Shown here in pieces: positions 48,300 through 59,049 of a DNA stretch of 64,000 nucleotides (its first letter is position 1; every line of letters begins with the position of its first letter). The DNA comes from Orbaceae bacterium lpD02 (GTDB taxonomy: Bacteria; Pseudomonadota; Gammaproteobacteria; Enterobacterales; Orbaceae): positions 310,001-374,000 of the forward strand of contig CP133960.1 in the NCBI GenBank assembly GCA_036251875.1, read 5' to 3'. A program made the translations under genes and the position numbers. Under the pieces are notes generated by a model. It searched no databases. It had not been told where the DNA came from and worked only from the letters and a program-made list of their open reading frames with translations.

Positions 48300-49694
48300 C
48301 TAGCGAGATGCGCGTGCGAGTATTTGCTCAATAGGTTGTTTTTGAATATAAATCATACGTGCGATCAATAAAATCGCTGCAAATGATAACCCTACAATAA
48401 TGCCGACCCAAAAGCCAGCTACTCCCATCGGTCGACTCGTTATTAACGTGGTAAACGATAGTATATAACCGAGTGGTAAACCTATTATCCAGTATGAAAT
48501 CAACGTAATATAAAGAATACTTTTGGTGTCTTTGTAGCCTCGAAGCACATTGCTTGCAGTAACTTGCAAGTAATCAGATAATTGATAGATCGCTAATAAA
48601 ATAATTAATTGCATGCATAAAATTGTGATCGCACTATCAGACGTAAACCAAGCGATCAGCATCGATTTAAATAGTATTAGTATGACAGCAACAGTTAGGG
48701 CACTCATTAACGCGATAGTCAAACTAATTTTAGCTGTCTGCTTAGCTAATATAGGCTGTTTATTACCTAACAGATAACCGACACGAATACTGGTTGCAAC
48801 GCCTAATGAAAGTGGAATTGCAAATGTCATGCTACTAATTGTAAAGATTATTTGATGGGCAGATACCGCATCTTTACCCAGAGGAGCAATCATCAAGGCG
48901 ATAATAGCAAATAAGCTAACCTCAAAAAAATAGGCTAGTGCGAGCGGTATTCCAAGCACCATGATCCGCTTAATGATGCTTCGATTAAATAGGTGAATAA
49001 AGGGTGTTTTTTTTATATCTTGCTGGCTACCTGCAAATAATGTAAAACACTTTATTAACGCGAACATAAGCCAAAAAATAATTGCGGCAGTGATCCCGCA
49101 GCCAACACCACCAAACTCAGGTAAGCCAAACTTACCATAAATAAGAATATAGTTAATGGGAATATTGGCAACCAGAGCAATAAACATAATAAACATGGCT
49201 GGCTTTGTATTTGAAAGTCCTTCACATTGAAAACGATAGACTAAATAAAATAAAAAACCAGGTACTCCCCACATAATTGAACGTAAAAAGTGAACAGCTA
49301 CATAGATCATCTCAGGATCGATTGGGTTATCAATGCTATTACGTAGGGCAATTAGTTTGTCTGAATTATACAGAAAGGCCATCATCAAAATGGATAAAAT
49401 AGTCGCAATAATTAAACCTTGTCGAGTATGATCGGCAATTTGTTCTCGTTTCGCCGCGCCATTGAGGTTTGATATAATTGGTGTAAGAACCGAGAGCAGA
49501 CCTTGTCCAAATAAAATAGTGGGTAGCCATATTGATGCGCCAATTGCAACGCCAGATAGCGCGGTAGCACTATAATGACCGGCCATGATAGTATCAACAA
49601 AAGTGATCCCCGTTTGTGCCAGCTGCGCCACAATAACGGGAATCGCTAATTTAATAATGATATTGACTTCTTTACGGTAGGAGGGCTTTATCAT
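48300..49694 (-). CDS. mdtK: MATE multidrug efflux protein MdtK
   Basis: 464 aa with twelve helices in two MATE repeats. IPVIVAQLAQTGITFVDTIMAGHYSA and ASIWLPTILFGQGLL are very like E. coli MdtK/NorM, and the second repeat has AHQIIFTISSMTFAIPLSLG. It exports cationic drugs and dyes driven by sodium or protons. It begins five bases after rimO, so the two are co-transcribed. Confidence 0.92.
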   Translation of the reverse strand: MIKPSYRKEVNIIIKLAIPVIVAQLAQTGITFVDTIMAGHYSATALSGVAIGASIWLPTILFGQGLLSVLTPIISNLNGAAKREQIADHTRQGLIIATILSILMMAFLYNSDKLIALRNSIDNPIDPEMIYVAVHFLRSIMWGVPGFLFYLVYRFQCEGLSNTKPAMFIMFIALVANIPINYILIYGKFGLPEFGGVGCGITAAIIFWLMFALIKCFTLFAGSQQDIKKTPFIHLFNRSIIKRIMVLGIPLALAYFFEVSLFAIIALMIAPLGKDAVSAHQIIFTISSMTFAIPLSLGVATSIRVGYLLGNKQPILAKQTAKISLTIALMSALTVAVILILFKSMLIAWFTSDSAITILCMQLIILLAIYQLSDYLQVTASNVLRGYKDTKSILYITLISYWIIGLPLGYILSFTTLITSRPMGVAGFWVGIIVGLSFAAILLIARMIYIQKQPIEQILARASR

Positions 49695-49699
49695 ATCGT

Positions 49700-51022
49700 T
49701 TATTTAACTACAGCGCCCCAAAGGTCATATTCGTCTGAATGTGAAATCTTAACATTAACGATATCGCCAGCCGTCACTGAAAATTCTTCGTTTAAATATA
49801 CGACACCATCAATTTCGGGAGCATCAGCCATGCTACGACCAATCGCGCCTTCCTCGTCAACTTCATCAATCAAGATTGGTAACGTTTTACCTATTTTATT
49901 GGCTAGCTTTTCTGTTGAGATTGCTTGCTGTAATTGCATAAACTGATGGTAGCGTTCCTGTTTTACGTCCTCAGGAATTTGATCGGCTAAACTATTAGCC
50001 GCCGCCCCGTCAATGGCACTGTAGGTAAAGCAGCCAACGCGATCGAGTTTTGCTTGATCTAGAAAGTTTAAAAGTAAATCAAAATCGCGCTCGGTTTCAC
50101 CCGGATAGCCAACAATAAACGTTGAACGCAGTGTAATATCAGGGCAGATATCGCGCCATTTATGAATACGTTCAAGGGTTCGCTCAATTGAACCCGGGCG
50201 TTTCATTGATTTTAAAATCGCCGGACTTGCATGCTGTAATGGTACATCAAGATAAGGTAATATTTTGCCATCCGCCATTAATGGAATTAAATCATCGACG
50301 TGAGGGTAAGGATAAACATAGTGCAATCTAACCCATATACCTAATGATGATAGCTGCTCACTAAGCGTTTGAATATCACTTTTAACTGGCATACCATTCC
50401 AAAAACCAGTACGATTTTTAACATCAACACCATAAGCGGAGGTATCTTGGGCGATAACCAATAGCTCTTTAACTCCGCTGTCGGCCAATCTTTTTGCTTC
50501 ATCGAGTACATTACCGATCGGTCGACTAACCATATCACCTCGTAATGATGGAATAATACAAAACGTACAACGATGGTTACAGCCTTCGGAAATTTTTAAA
50601 TAGGCGTAATGTTTTGGTGTTAATTTGACGCCTTGAGATGGCACTAAACTAGTATAAGGATTATAGGTTGGTTTTGGTGCATATTTGTTTACGTGATTTA
50701 ACACGGCCTCATAGCTATGAGGACCTGAAATTTCAAGTACTTTAGGATGTATTTTTCGAATCTGATCTTCTTTGGCACCAAGGCAACCGGTAACGATAAC
50801 TTTACCATTTTCATGCAGTGCTTCACCAATAGCCTCCAGCGATTCTTGTACCGCGCTATCAATAAAGCCACACGTATTAACAATAACAAGATCGGCATTA
50901 TCATAGCTAGGTACAACTTGATAACCTTGGGTTCTGAGTTCAGTGAGTATTCTTTCTGAATCAACTAAGTTTTTTGGGCAGCCAAGACTGACAAAGCCAA
51001 TAGTAGGAGAAATATTAATCAT
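49700..51022 (-). CDS. rimO: Ribosomal protein S12 methylthiotransferase RimO
   Basis: 440 aa. The N-terminal UPF0004 domain ([32 protein letters not shown]) holds three cluster cysteines. The radical-SAM motif CNHRCTFC ([18 protein letters not shown]) and a C-terminal TRAM domain ([14 protein letters not shown]) follow. RimO methylthiolates Asp89 of ribosomal protein S12. It is nearly the same length as E. coli RimO and very similar throughout. First gene of rimO-mdtK. Confidence 0.97.
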   Translation of the reverse strand: MINISPTIGFVSLGCPKNLVDSERILTELRTQGYQVVPSYDNADLVIVNTCGFIDSAVQESLEAIGEALHENGKVIVTGCLGAKEDQIRKIHPKVLEISGPHSYEAVLNHVNKYAPKPTYNPYTSLVPSQGVKLTPKHYAYLKISEGCNHRCTFCIIPSLRGDMVSRPIGNVLDEAKRLADSGVKELLVIAQDTSAYGVDVKNRTGFWNGMPVKSDIQTLSEQLSSLGIWVRLHYVYPYPHVDDLIPLMADGKILPYLDVPLQHASPAILKSMKRPGSIERTLERIHKWRDICPDITLRSTFIVGYPGETERDFDLLLNFLDQAKLDRVGCFTYSAIDGAAANSLADQIPEDVKQERYHQFMQLQQAISTEKLANKIGKTLPILIDEVDEEGAIGRSMADAPEIDGVVYLNEEFSVTAGDIVNVKISHSDEYDLWGAVVK

Positions 51023-51247
51023 AATTAAATTATATTGTAAAAGATTAAGTTGTTAAAAATCAACTGATTATAGATATGCTTATTGCTGTGTATTCTAGCA
51101 TAGAAAAAGTAAGTTCACTAATCATTTTCTGTTGTATTTTGATTAATGGTTCTATTTAACATTGCTTTGAAAAATGTGAATGGTAGACATTATATTTTGA
51201 GGGTGATGATAAACCGTTATAACAAAATAATAATGGACATTAATAAT

Positions 51248-51275
51248 AAAAAAAAACCGGGACATAATCCCGGTT
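51248..51275 (-). terminator. Terminator of the peroxiredoxin gene
   Basis: On the minus strand AACCGGGA and TCCCGGTT form an 8-bp stem with a 5-nt loop, followed by a run of T (the A-run at 51248-51256). Confidence 0.88.
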
Positions 51276-51292
51276 TGCGATTAACCACTATA

Positions 51293-51895
51293 TTATAGTT
51301 CGTTAGCGTGTTGTTTTAAAAAGCTTGCTACGCCATCAGGGCTATCTTTCATGCCTGCTTTACCTTTTGTCCATTGTGCAGGGCAAACTTCACCGTGTTC
51401 TTCATGGAATTGGAAAGCATCAACAATACGTAAGATTTCATCGATATTACGGCCAATCGGTAAATCATTTATCGTTTCGTGACGCACAATACCTGACTTA
51501 TCAATAAAGAATGATGCACGTAAAGCAACACCAGCATCAGGATGTTCTATACCATAAGCTTGCATAATACAATGTTTAACATCGGCAACAATCGGGTATT
51601 TTACTTCGCCAATTCCGCCTTTATCTTGTGATGTATTACGCCATGCATTATGTACGAATTCTGAGTCCATCGATACACCAATCACTTCAACACCACGTTT
51701 TTTAAATTCATCTAAACGGTGATCGAACGCAATAATTTCAGATGGGCAAACAAACGTAAAATCCATTGGCCAAAAGAACACAACAGCATATTTGCCTTTA
51801 GTAAAACTTGAAAAATTAAAATCATTTACAATTTCACCATTACCTAATACTGCAGATGAAGTAAAGTCAGGTGCTTTGCGAGTAACTAATACCAT
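51293..51895 (-). CDS. 2-Cys peroxiredoxin (AhpC/Tsa type)
   Basis: 200 aa. The peroxidatic cysteine lies in MDFTFVCPSEI and the resolving one in HGEVCPAQW, typical of 2-Cys peroxiredoxins of the AhpC/PrxC class. It reduces hydrogen peroxide and alkyl peroxides in the cytoplasm; no ahpF is nearby, so thioredoxin is the likelier reductant. GGAG a few bases before the ATG and a strong terminator frame a single-gene unit. The helix-rich C-terminus (DGVASFLKQHANEL) may control overoxidation sensitivity. Confidence 0.94.
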   Translation of the reverse strand: MVLVTRKAPDFTSSAVLGNGEIVNDFNFSSFTKGKYAVVFFWPMDFTFVCPSEIIAFDHRLDEFKKRGVEVIGVSMDSEFVHNAWRNTSQDKGGIGEVKYPIVADVKHCIMQAYGIEHPDAGVALRASFFIDKSGIVRHETINDLPIGRNIDEILRIVDAFQFHEEHGEVCPAQWTKGKAGMKDSPDGVASFLKQHANEL

Positions 51896-52054
51896 GGTAT
51901 GTCTCCTTAACTATTTTATATTATTCTGTAGGATGTTGTTATACATCATTATTAACAATATCTAACTGATAGAACTGAAAGATGACGATTATTATAACGT
52001 TCAAATTAAATTATCAAACATGTTAAAAACAATTGTTTTTATAAGTTTTAACTA

Positions 52055-53359
52055 TTAAGTTTTGCTTATTGATAATTTTTTCTTAGGTTTGCCAATGTTT
52101 TTAGTATCGCGTTCTCGCACTTTTTTCTTTTTAGTATCTTGATTTTTTTCATTTTTCTTTGTTTTGGCTTTTTCTGATAGTTTTTTCTTTTTACTTATTG
52201 CTGGCGCTTTTGTTTGTGGCCTTAATTCATGGACGATGCGCAGCTTTAACGGCTCTTGAATGTAGCGTTCAATTTTTTTCAGTAAATCATAGTCATGCGC
52301 TTCTACTAAAGAGATAGCTGTACCTTTTTTACCCGCTCTCGCCGTTCTCCCTATGCGGTGCAGATAGACGTCAGCTGTTTTGGGCATATCAAAATTAAAT
52401 ACATGACTAATGTCGTCAAAATCGAGTCCTCTCGAGGCAACGTCAGTTGCAACCAAAATATTGACGGTGTTGTTTGCCATTCTTTTGATTGCTTCATTAC
52501 GCTTAGCTTGAACCATCTCTCCTTCTAAATAACAAGTGCGGATTTTAGCATTATTTAGCCACGTTACTAGTTCATGGACGCGCTCTCGTTTACGAACAAA
52601 AATAACACTTTTTGTCACTTCATCTTGCCGCAATAAGTTAATTAATAATGCTGTTTTATGTTCAACATTATCGGCTCGATAATAAAATTGTAATATTTTT
52701 TTACGTTCTTTACGTGACGGGTCTGCTTTTATTTCAACGGGCTCTTGTAAAATCCTCTGCGCAAAGTCATACACGCCATTACCTTCAAGTGTGGCAGAGA
52801 ACAGCAGGGTTTGTGTGCGCCAGCGTGTTTCAGCTGAAATCGTTTCAACATCTTGGGCAAATCCCATATCAAGCATACGATCAGCTTCGTCAAGAATTAG
52901 CATTTCTACGGCTCGGCAGTCAAAATTTTCTTCTTTGATATACTGAAGTAGACGACCCGTTGTTGCAATTACAATGTCTTGGTTTTTACTAAAAACTTCA
53001 GCATGATTCATATAAGCAACACCGCCCGTAATGGTTGCAGTGCTTAGTGCTGTGAATTGAGTTAACCATTTAGTTTGCTCAGCAACTTGCATTGCCAGCT
53101 CTCTCGTGGGGGTCAAAATTAAAATGCGTGGCGGCCCAGGTTTATGACGGGGAAAATCAAGTAAATGTTGCACCGCCGGAATTAAATAAGCTAAAGTTTT
53201 TCCAGTTCCTGTTGGGGCTGACCCTAAAATATCACGATTATCAAGTGCATAAGGAATTGTTTGCGATTGAATCGTTGTTGGTACAGTGATGTTTTGTAAG
53301 CTAAGTGCTTTTAAAATTAGCTCGTTTAAGTCAAAAGATGAAAAATCATCGGTAGTCAT
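52055..53359 (-). CDS. srmB: DEAD-box RNA helicase SrmB
   Basis: 434 aa. All helicase motifs are seen: Q-motif (LSLQNITVPTTIQSQTIPY), I (SAPTGTGKT), Ia (PTRELAMQ), II (DEAD in LILDEADRMLDMGF), III (SAT), and VI (HRIGRTARAGKKG). The lysine-rich tail (about residues 375-434) is the RNA-binding end. Sequence is closest to SrmB, which helps assemble the 50S ribosomal subunit. It stands alone. Confidence 0.93.
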   Translation of the reverse strand: MTTDDFSSFDLNELILKALSLQNITVPTTIQSQTIPYALDNRDILGSAPTGTGKTLAYLIPAVQHLLDFPRHKPGPPRILILTPTRELAMQVAEQTKWLTQFTALSTATITGGVAYMNHAEVFSKNQDIVIATTGRLLQYIKEENFDCRAVEMLILDEADRMLDMGFAQDVETISAETRWRTQTLLFSATLEGNGVYDFAQRILQEPVEIKADPSRKERKKILQFYYRADNVEHKTALLINLLRQDEVTKSVIFVRKRERVHELVTWLNNAKIRTCYLEGEMVQAKRNEAIKRMANNTVNILVATDVASRGLDFDDISHVFNFDMPKTADVYLHRIGRTARAGKKGTAISLVEAHDYDLLKKIERYIQEPLKLRIVHELRPQTKAPAISKKKKLSEKAKTKKNEKNQDTKKKKVRERDTKNIGKPKKKLSISKT

Positions 53360-53639
53360 GGTCAGTTCACAATTATAAGCAAAGTATTAGTGTAACATAT
53401 TTGTGATATTTGTATGAGAGTAATTAATCTGCGCAAGATTCTAGGCAGCATTAAATTTGACTTAATATAAAGTCAGTATCATTCAAAATTTATTGTTCAT
53501 AATCAATAAATAATAGCTATAATAGTTTGCATTTCGTCATTTTAATAAACGCCTGATGGTGAAATAACATATCAGTAAAGCATAAATTAGCTATTTTAAT
53601 TTTTTGAAAACTATAAATTTTGTAAAGTGAGTTTGTTTT

Positions 53640-56600
53640 ATGTCAAAAAAATTTAGACTAGGGCTTGATGTTGGTTCTACAACTGCAAAATGCGTTGTGT
53701 TAGATGAGCAAGATAATTTTATCTATACTAACTATGTGCGTCATAATACTTATATTGTACCTACTGTTATTCAATTGCTTAATGAAATAAAGCAACGAGT
53801 AGGGGATGAGGCTTTACTTTCCATAAAGGTCACTGGCTCTGCAGGAATGGGAATAGCTGAAAAAGCCGATATCGCTTTTATTCAAGAGGTTATTGCGGCA
53901 TCGGAAGTGGTACAGCAAAAGTACCCAGATGTTAGAACATTAATCGATATTGGCGGTGAAGATAGTAAAATGATCTTTTTTTTTCCTGATAGAGCGCCAG
54001 ATATCCGCATGAATGGGAGCTGTGCAGGGGGAACTGGTGCATTTATCGACCAGATGGCGAGTTTACTCAATGTACCCGTGCAAGAGTTTGAACAGCTCGC
54101 TAAACATCATGATCATGTTTTTCCTATCGCCTCCCGCTGTGGCGTGTTTGCTAAAACAGATGTGCAAAATCTTATTAGTCGCAATGTTTCAAAAGAGAAT
54201 ATAGCCTATTCTGTACTCCATGCGGTATGTATTCAATTAGTAAATACCTTAGCTCGTGGCTATGATATTATTCCCAAAGTGATGCTAATTGGTGGCCCAT
54301 TTTCATTTATTCCCACGCTAAACAAAGCGATACTTGCAACGTTAAATTTAACGGAACAACAAAGCGTTAAAACTGAATTCCCTACATTATTATCTGCTTG
54401 GGGAGCGGCTATTCATTTAGTTGAACGAAGTGAAATTTTGATTAATGATTTTATTACAAGACTTAATCAGTCGCTTAAAATAAAAAATAGTGAGTCATTT
54501 AGGTTAACGCCATTATTTGGTCATTCATTAAGTTTTGATAAGTGGCAACAAAATCGCCGTTATATTCAGATCCCTCGGACTGATTTAAAACAGTATCAAA
54601 AACATAATGCTTATCTCGGTATTGATAGCGGTTCAACCACCACCAAAATTACATTAATCGGTGAGGATGATGAGCTATTATTCACTTATTATGCCCCCAA
54701 TAATGGGCACTCAATTGCCGCCCTTATTAAAGGGCTGAATATCTTAAAGGATGAAATTACAAGTAGCGGTAAGGCTATTAACATAATCCGAACGGGTGTA
54801 ACGGGGTATGGTGAAGAGTTATTAAAAGCGGCATTTTCAATTGATGATGGATTAGTAGAAACAATGGCACATTTTGCAGCAGCCAAGCATATCGAACCGA
54901 ATGTTTCGTTCATTATGGATATTGGCGGGCAAGATATGAAAGCGATTTTTGTTGCAAATGGGATCGTCAATCATATTGAGCTTAATGAAGCGTGTTCATC
55001 TGGATGTGGTTCATTTATTGAAACATTTGCTAAATCACTTAACTCAAATACCGTTGATTTTGCTAATGCTGCATGCCAATCAAATAGCCCTTGTGATCTG
55101 GGCACTCGCTGTACTGTTTTTATGAATTCAAAAGTTAAACAAGCGCTTAGAGAGAATGCTTCAATAGGCGATATCTCTGCTGGTCTCGCTTTTTCGGTAA
55201 TTAAAAATGCGATCCATAAAGTTTTAAAACTACATGATATGAGTAAACTAGGTGAGCACATCGTTGTACAAGGTGGGACATTTAAAAACCCAGCGGTCTT
55301 TAGGGCACTGGAGCAACTGACTGGTGTAGAAATATCTAGTTCTAATATTCCAGAACTGATGGGGGCATACGGTAGTGCGCTGGTTGCTAAAAATAATTAT
55401 TTAAAAGAACGAAAACCATCCCAATTTATTGGGCTTGAGCACCTAGATAAAGCAACGGAGAATCGTGCTAAAGAGTCCCGTTGCAAAGGTTGTGAAAATC
55501 ACTGCGATATCATGATTTATCGTTTTGCCAATGGCAATCGATATTATTCAGGGAATAAGTGTGAACAACTTTTAAGTAACAATCCCCTTAAAGATAATAA
55601 TTCATTTAACATGTTTGACTATAAAAATAAATTATTATTTGAGCGAGCGAATCATCATCTTAATGATTCAAGCCTTCATATCGGCATTCCGCGAGTACTA
55701 GGGCTTTACGAGAATTTCCCGTTTTGGCACACATTGCTGACCGAATGTAACATTAATGTTACGCTTTCGCCTTTTTCTGACATGAAAATTTACGAAAAAG
55801 GCACCGGTACGGTTATGTCAGACAGTATCTGTTTTCCAGCAAAACTAGTTCATGGTCATATTATTGAGTTAGCTGAAAAGAGCGTCGATCGCATTTTTAT
55901 GCCAATGGTAGTATTGGAGTCTAGCGAATTTAATAATGCTGTAAATAATTATAATTGCCCCATTGTGAGTAGCTACTGCGAAGTAATCAATAGTGCCATT
56001 AACCCCGTATCAAAATATGGTATACCCTTTGATTATCCTGTAATAAATTTTACAGATCTTAAATTACTTAAAAAAGGGTGTTTTGTTTATCTACAATCAT
56101 TAGGTATCACTAAGTCGTTATTTGAAAAAGCATTTGCCAAAGCAATTAATGAGCAAGCGAGCTATAAGCAAGCTCTTTATCAAAAAGCCATTCAAGTGAT
56201 AAATAATTCAAAAGAATCAGGTCGCGATGTATTTATTTTAGCGGGTAGGCCTTATCATTCAGATAGTTTGATTAACCACAAAACACCCGAAATACTTAAT
56301 GCCTTAGGGTGTGACGTTGTCACTGAGGATTCTGTGCTGGGAGCCGTCAATGCCTTATCTCCTGACCTGCAAATTTGTGCTCAATGGAGTTACCCTAATC
56401 GATTGTATGCCGCTGCCGCTTTCGTCGCTAGCCAGCCAAAAAATGTTCAATTCGTTCAACTTAATTCTTTCGGTTGTGGCCCTGATGCTGTGGTAACGGA
56501 TGAATGTAAATCAATTTTAGAAGCCGCTGGTAAGACGAGTACCATTATTCGCGTTGATGAAATTTCTGCAACAGGTTCGGTTCGGTTACGATTGCGCTCT

Positions 56601-57914
56601 ATCGTTGAATCTATTCGCATGAATAATAAACAGCCTTTAATTAAAAGAGAACGTAAAACTACCGCGGTATTTAGCTTAGAGGATAAACAACGCCGAACAA
56701 TACTTGCTCCTTTTATTTCTGAGTTTTATTCTCCAGTTTTATCGCCAATTTTTGCGTTATCGGGTTATAAACTTGAAACTTTACCTAAACCCGACAAAAG
56801 TTCTGTTGAATGGGGATTAAAATATTGTAATAACGAAATTTGTTATCCTGCAACAATTATTGTTGGCGATATTATTAAAGCACTCTATTCAGGTAAATAT
56901 CAACGCGATAGGGTTGCGATTGGTATAACGCAAACGGGTGGTCAATGCCGAGCAAGTAGTTATCTTTCATTAATAAAAAAAGCCATGATTAGTAACGGTT
57001 TTGACGATATTCCTATTGTCTCTTTAAGCAATGGTAATATGGATGAGAATAAACAACCTGGGTTTAAGCTTAATTGGCTAAAATCTCTGCCTCCGACATT
57101 TTTTGCTATGCTATTTGCTGATTCATTGGCCAAAATGTACTATGCTATCGCGCCGCGAGAAGTTGTAAAAGGTCAGGCAGCACAATTGCGCGATCAATAT
57201 ATAACTTCCTTAAAACGCATCGTTGAGTTAAGACTCGGTAAAAACGCTATATTTAACTTATTAAATGAGGCTGTTGATAGTTTTAATCAGGTTATTACCA
57301 TTGATAAAGTGTGTCCACAAATTGGTATTGTTGGTGAGATCTATGTTAAATACAACAGTTTTGCAAACCAGCATAGTGTCGATTGGCTGGTCGAACAAGG
57401 GATTGAGCCAGTTATTCCATCTATGATGGAGTTTTTCTCACAGTGCTTTGTTAATTACGATAGCAATGTTGATAATTATTTAATACAAAAAAATTTCCTT
57501 TCTTATCTCGTATTCTTTTTTGAAAGAATTGCGCAAAAGTATATTAATAGAACCAATAAAATAATGCGCCAGTTTAATTATTACCAGCCTTTTCATGATA
57601 TTCGTGATATGGCTGAAAAAGCAAAGAAGATTTTAAACTTGAGTAATCAATTTGGTGAGGGGTGGTTAATTCCCGCTGGAATTATGACATTTGCAGAGCA
57701 GGGTATTAATGATGTCATTAGCCTGCAACCGTTTGGGTGTATAGCTAATCATGTGGTCTCAAAAGGAGTTGAGAAACGAATGCGCGATATTCATCCTCAG
57801 TTAAATTTATTATATTTGGATTTTGACGATGGTGCAGGAGAGGTTAATGTGTTAAATCGTTTGCACTTTATTGTCAGCTCGTTGAAATACAAAAAATTAG
57901 AGCGAATTGTCTAA
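53640..57914 (+). CDS. Giant BadF/HgdC-type activase with DUF2229
   Basis: 1424 aa. Two tandem ASKHA ATPase domains of the BadF/BadG/BcrA/BcrD (2-hydroxyacyl-CoA dehydratase activase) type are visible: the first begins GLDVGSTTAKCVVLD (about residues 7-21) with NGSCAGGTGAFIDQMA, the second begins GIDSGSTTTKITLIG (about 325-339) with NEACSSGCGSFIETFA. Cysteines of these loops would bind a [4Fe-4S] cluster. A Cys-rich linker (CKGCENHCDIM) leads into a DUF2229 region and a C-terminal HgdB/HgdC-like half (FILAGRPYHSDS, AGIMTFAEQG). Such proteins power ATP-driven electron transfer to radical dehydratases in anaerobes. No dehydratase gene is nearby, so its partner is unknown. Confidence 0.9.
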   Translation: MSKKFRLGLDVGSTTAKCVVLDEQDNFIYTNYVRHNTYIVPTVIQLLNEIKQRVGDEALLSIKVTGSAGMGIAEKADIAFIQEVIAASEVVQQKYPDVRTLIDIGGEDSKMIFFFPDRAPDIRMNGSCAGGTGAFIDQMASLLNVPVQEFEQLAKHHDHVFPIASRCGVFAKTDVQNLISRNVSKENIAYSVLHAVCIQLVNTLARGYDIIPKVMLIGGPFSFIPTLNKAILATLNLTEQQSVKTEFPTLLSAWGAAIHLVERSEILINDFITRLNQSLKIKNSESFRLTPLFGHSLSFDKWQQNRRYIQIPRTDLKQYQKHNAYLGIDSGSTTTKITLIGEDDELLFTYYAPNNGHSIAALIKGLNILKDEITSSGKAINIIRTGVTGYGEELLKAAFSIDDGLVETMAHFAAAKHIEPNVSFIMDIGGQDMKAIFVANGIVNHIELNEACSSGCGSFIETFAKSLNSNTVDFANAACQSNSPCDLGTRCTVFMNSKVKQALRENASIGDISAGLAFSVIKNAIHKVLKLHDMSKLGEHIVVQGGTFKNPAVFRALEQLTGVEISSSNIPELMGAYGSALVAKNNYLKERKPSQFIGLEHLDKATENRAKESRCKGCENHCDIMIYRFANGNRYYSGNKCEQLLSNNPLKDNNSFNMFDYKNKLLFERANHHLNDSSLHIGIPRVLGLYENFPFWHTLLTECNINVTLSPFSDMKIYEKGTGTVMSDSICFPAKLVHGHIIELAEKSVDRIFMPMVVLESSEFNNAVNNYNCPIVSSYCEVINSAINPVSKYGIPFDYPVINFTDLKLLKKGCFVYLQSLGITKSLFEKAFAKAINEQASYKQALYQKAIQVINNSKESGRDVFILAGRPYHSDSLINHKTPEILNALGCDVVTEDSVLGAVNALSPDLQICAQWSYPNRLYAAAAFVASQPKNVQFVQLNSFGCGPDAVVTDECKSILEAAGKTSTIIRVDEISATGSVRLRLRSIVESIRMNNKQPLIKRERKTTAVFSLEDKQRRTILAPFISEFYSPVLSPIFALSGYKLETLPKPDKSSVEWGLKYCNNEICYPATIIVGDIIKALYSGKYQRDRVAIGITQTGGQCRASSYLSLIKKAMISNGFDDIPIVSLSNGNMDENKQPGFKLNWLKSLPPTFFAMLFADSLAKMYYAIAPREVVKGQAAQLRDQYITSLKRIVELRLGKNAIFNLLNEAVDSFNQVITIDKVCPQIGIVGEIYVKYNSFANQHSVDWLVEQGIEPVIPSMMEFFSQCFVNYDSNVDNYLIQKNFLSYLVFFFERIAQKYINRTNKIMRQFNYYQPFHDIRDMAEKAKKILNLSNQFGEGWLIPAGIMTFAEQGINDVISLQPFGCIANHVVSKGVEKRMRDIHPQLNLLYLDFDDGAGEVNVLNRLHFIVSSLKYKKLERIV

Positions 57915-57920
57915 CCAGCT

Positions 57921-57965
57921 TATTCTCCTGACTTAAAAATAGCGCCTTAATAAGTCAGGAGAATA
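57921..57965. terminator. Bidirectional terminator between the activase gene and ompW
   Basis: A 15-bp perfect stem (57921-57935 with 57951-57965; TATTCTCCTGACTTA and its complement) with a 15-nt loop between two convergent genes. The stem is long and GC-poor; a short T-run follows on the plus strand. Confidence 0.7.
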
Positions 57966-57970
57966 TTAAT

Positions 57971-58645
57971 TTAAAATCGATAACCTAAGCTAACCATTAC
58001 AACCCATGGGTCGAGTTTATATTTTGCGGTAATTTTATCATTGCCTAGGTAAGTGGTCGCATCAGTTTTTATGTCGATATAACGCGCTTGAGCATTGACT
58101 AGCCACTTATCAGTAATCGAGTAATCCATACCAACCTGAGCAGCCCATCCCCATGATGAATCAAGATCAAGTCCACGATTGAAGCCATTGTTCTTTGCTT
58201 CACCACTAAGTTTTTCATCAAAGAAAAATGTATAATTGACGCCAGCACCGACATAAGGTTGTACTTTGTAATTTGAATCAAGCGGATACCAGACCAAGCT
58301 TAGTGTTGGTGGTAAATGTTTGATTTTTCCTAGACTGGTGCCTGATAAGCTCGTTGCGTTGCCGCCGCCTAATGTAATTTTATGGCTAAACGGCGTTGCA
58401 GCAAGTAATTCTACACCTAAATTATCTGTTACCATGTATTGGAAGTTTAACCCCAACTGCGTATCGTTATCTGCTTTAGCTTTTAGATCTGTTTTAGCAC
58501 CATTGAGTTTTACTGAATCACTATCATGTTTAGGATGTACATATATTGCGCCACCTCTAACTATAATATCATCGGCCTTGTGAGCATAGCTTGCCGTACT
58601 TACTAAACCTAATGCTATTGCCACTAATGTTAATTTTAATCTCAT
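57971..58645 (-). CDS. ompW: Outer membrane protein OmpW
   Basis: 224 aa. A signal peptide cleaved after SYAH- or YA-like residues, then an eight-stranded OmpW barrel: IIVRGGAIYVHPKHDSD, LGLNFQYMVTDNLGVELLAA, LPPTLSLVWYPLDS and PYVGAGVNYTFFFDE. The barrel moves small hydrophobic compounds and serves as a colicin receptor in E. coli. Expression is often linked to oxygen supply and osmolarity. The last residue is Phe, as required for outer-membrane insertion. Confidence 0.94.
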   Translation of the reverse strand: MRLKLTLVAIALGLVSTASYAHKADDIIVRGGAIYVHPKHDSDSVKLNGAKTDLKAKADNDTQLGLNFQYMVTDNLGVELLAATPFSHKITLGGGNATSLSGTSLGKIKHLPPTLSLVWYPLDSNYKVQPYVGAGVNYTFFFDEKLSGEAKNNGFNRGLDLDSSWGWAAQVGMDYSITDKWLVNAQARYIDIKTDATTYLGNDKITAKYKLDPWVVMVSLGYRF

Positions 58646-58908
58646 ATTTAATCCTTAGTAATTTTAATGATATAAAACCCTTGTTTCTGTAATGATATTA
58701 TAATCGTATGATTTGTATAATTTTGTCAAAGGGAAATTGATATTTTTGGGATATTGCTCAAAAATTAAAAATAATTAAGCTAACTCATGTGTGGCATCGT
58801 GATAGAGTATGACAAACTAATGGTAAACGTTATTTTAATTAAATAGTATTGTAATTCAACAATTTATTTGCAATTATATGGTTACTCTCACAATTAAGGA
58901 ATTGAGCT

Positions 58909-59049
58909 ATGCAAAAAATTATTTTAGTTTTTATTATGTCTTTAGTCTTTTTATCTGGTTGTAATACGGTATCTGGAGCAGGGGAAGATATTCAAGCTAG
59001 TGGTAAAGCGATAACCACCGCGGCAGATGATGTTAAAAGTAAGTTATAA
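58909..59049 (+). CDS. Entericidin A/B-like lipoprotein (46 aa)
   Basis: 46 aa with AAGGA eight bases before the ATG. A lipoprotein signal ends in LSGC (Cys18), followed by NTVSGAGEDIQASGKAITTA, the entericidin signature. Entericidins are small envelope lipoproteins made in stationary phase; EcnB has bacteriolytic activity and EcnA opposes it. The single gene cannot be assigned to A or B safely. It was missed by length-based ORF calling. Confidence 0.88.
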   Translation: MQKIILVFIMSLVFLSGCNTVSGAGEDIQASGKAITTAADDVKSKL

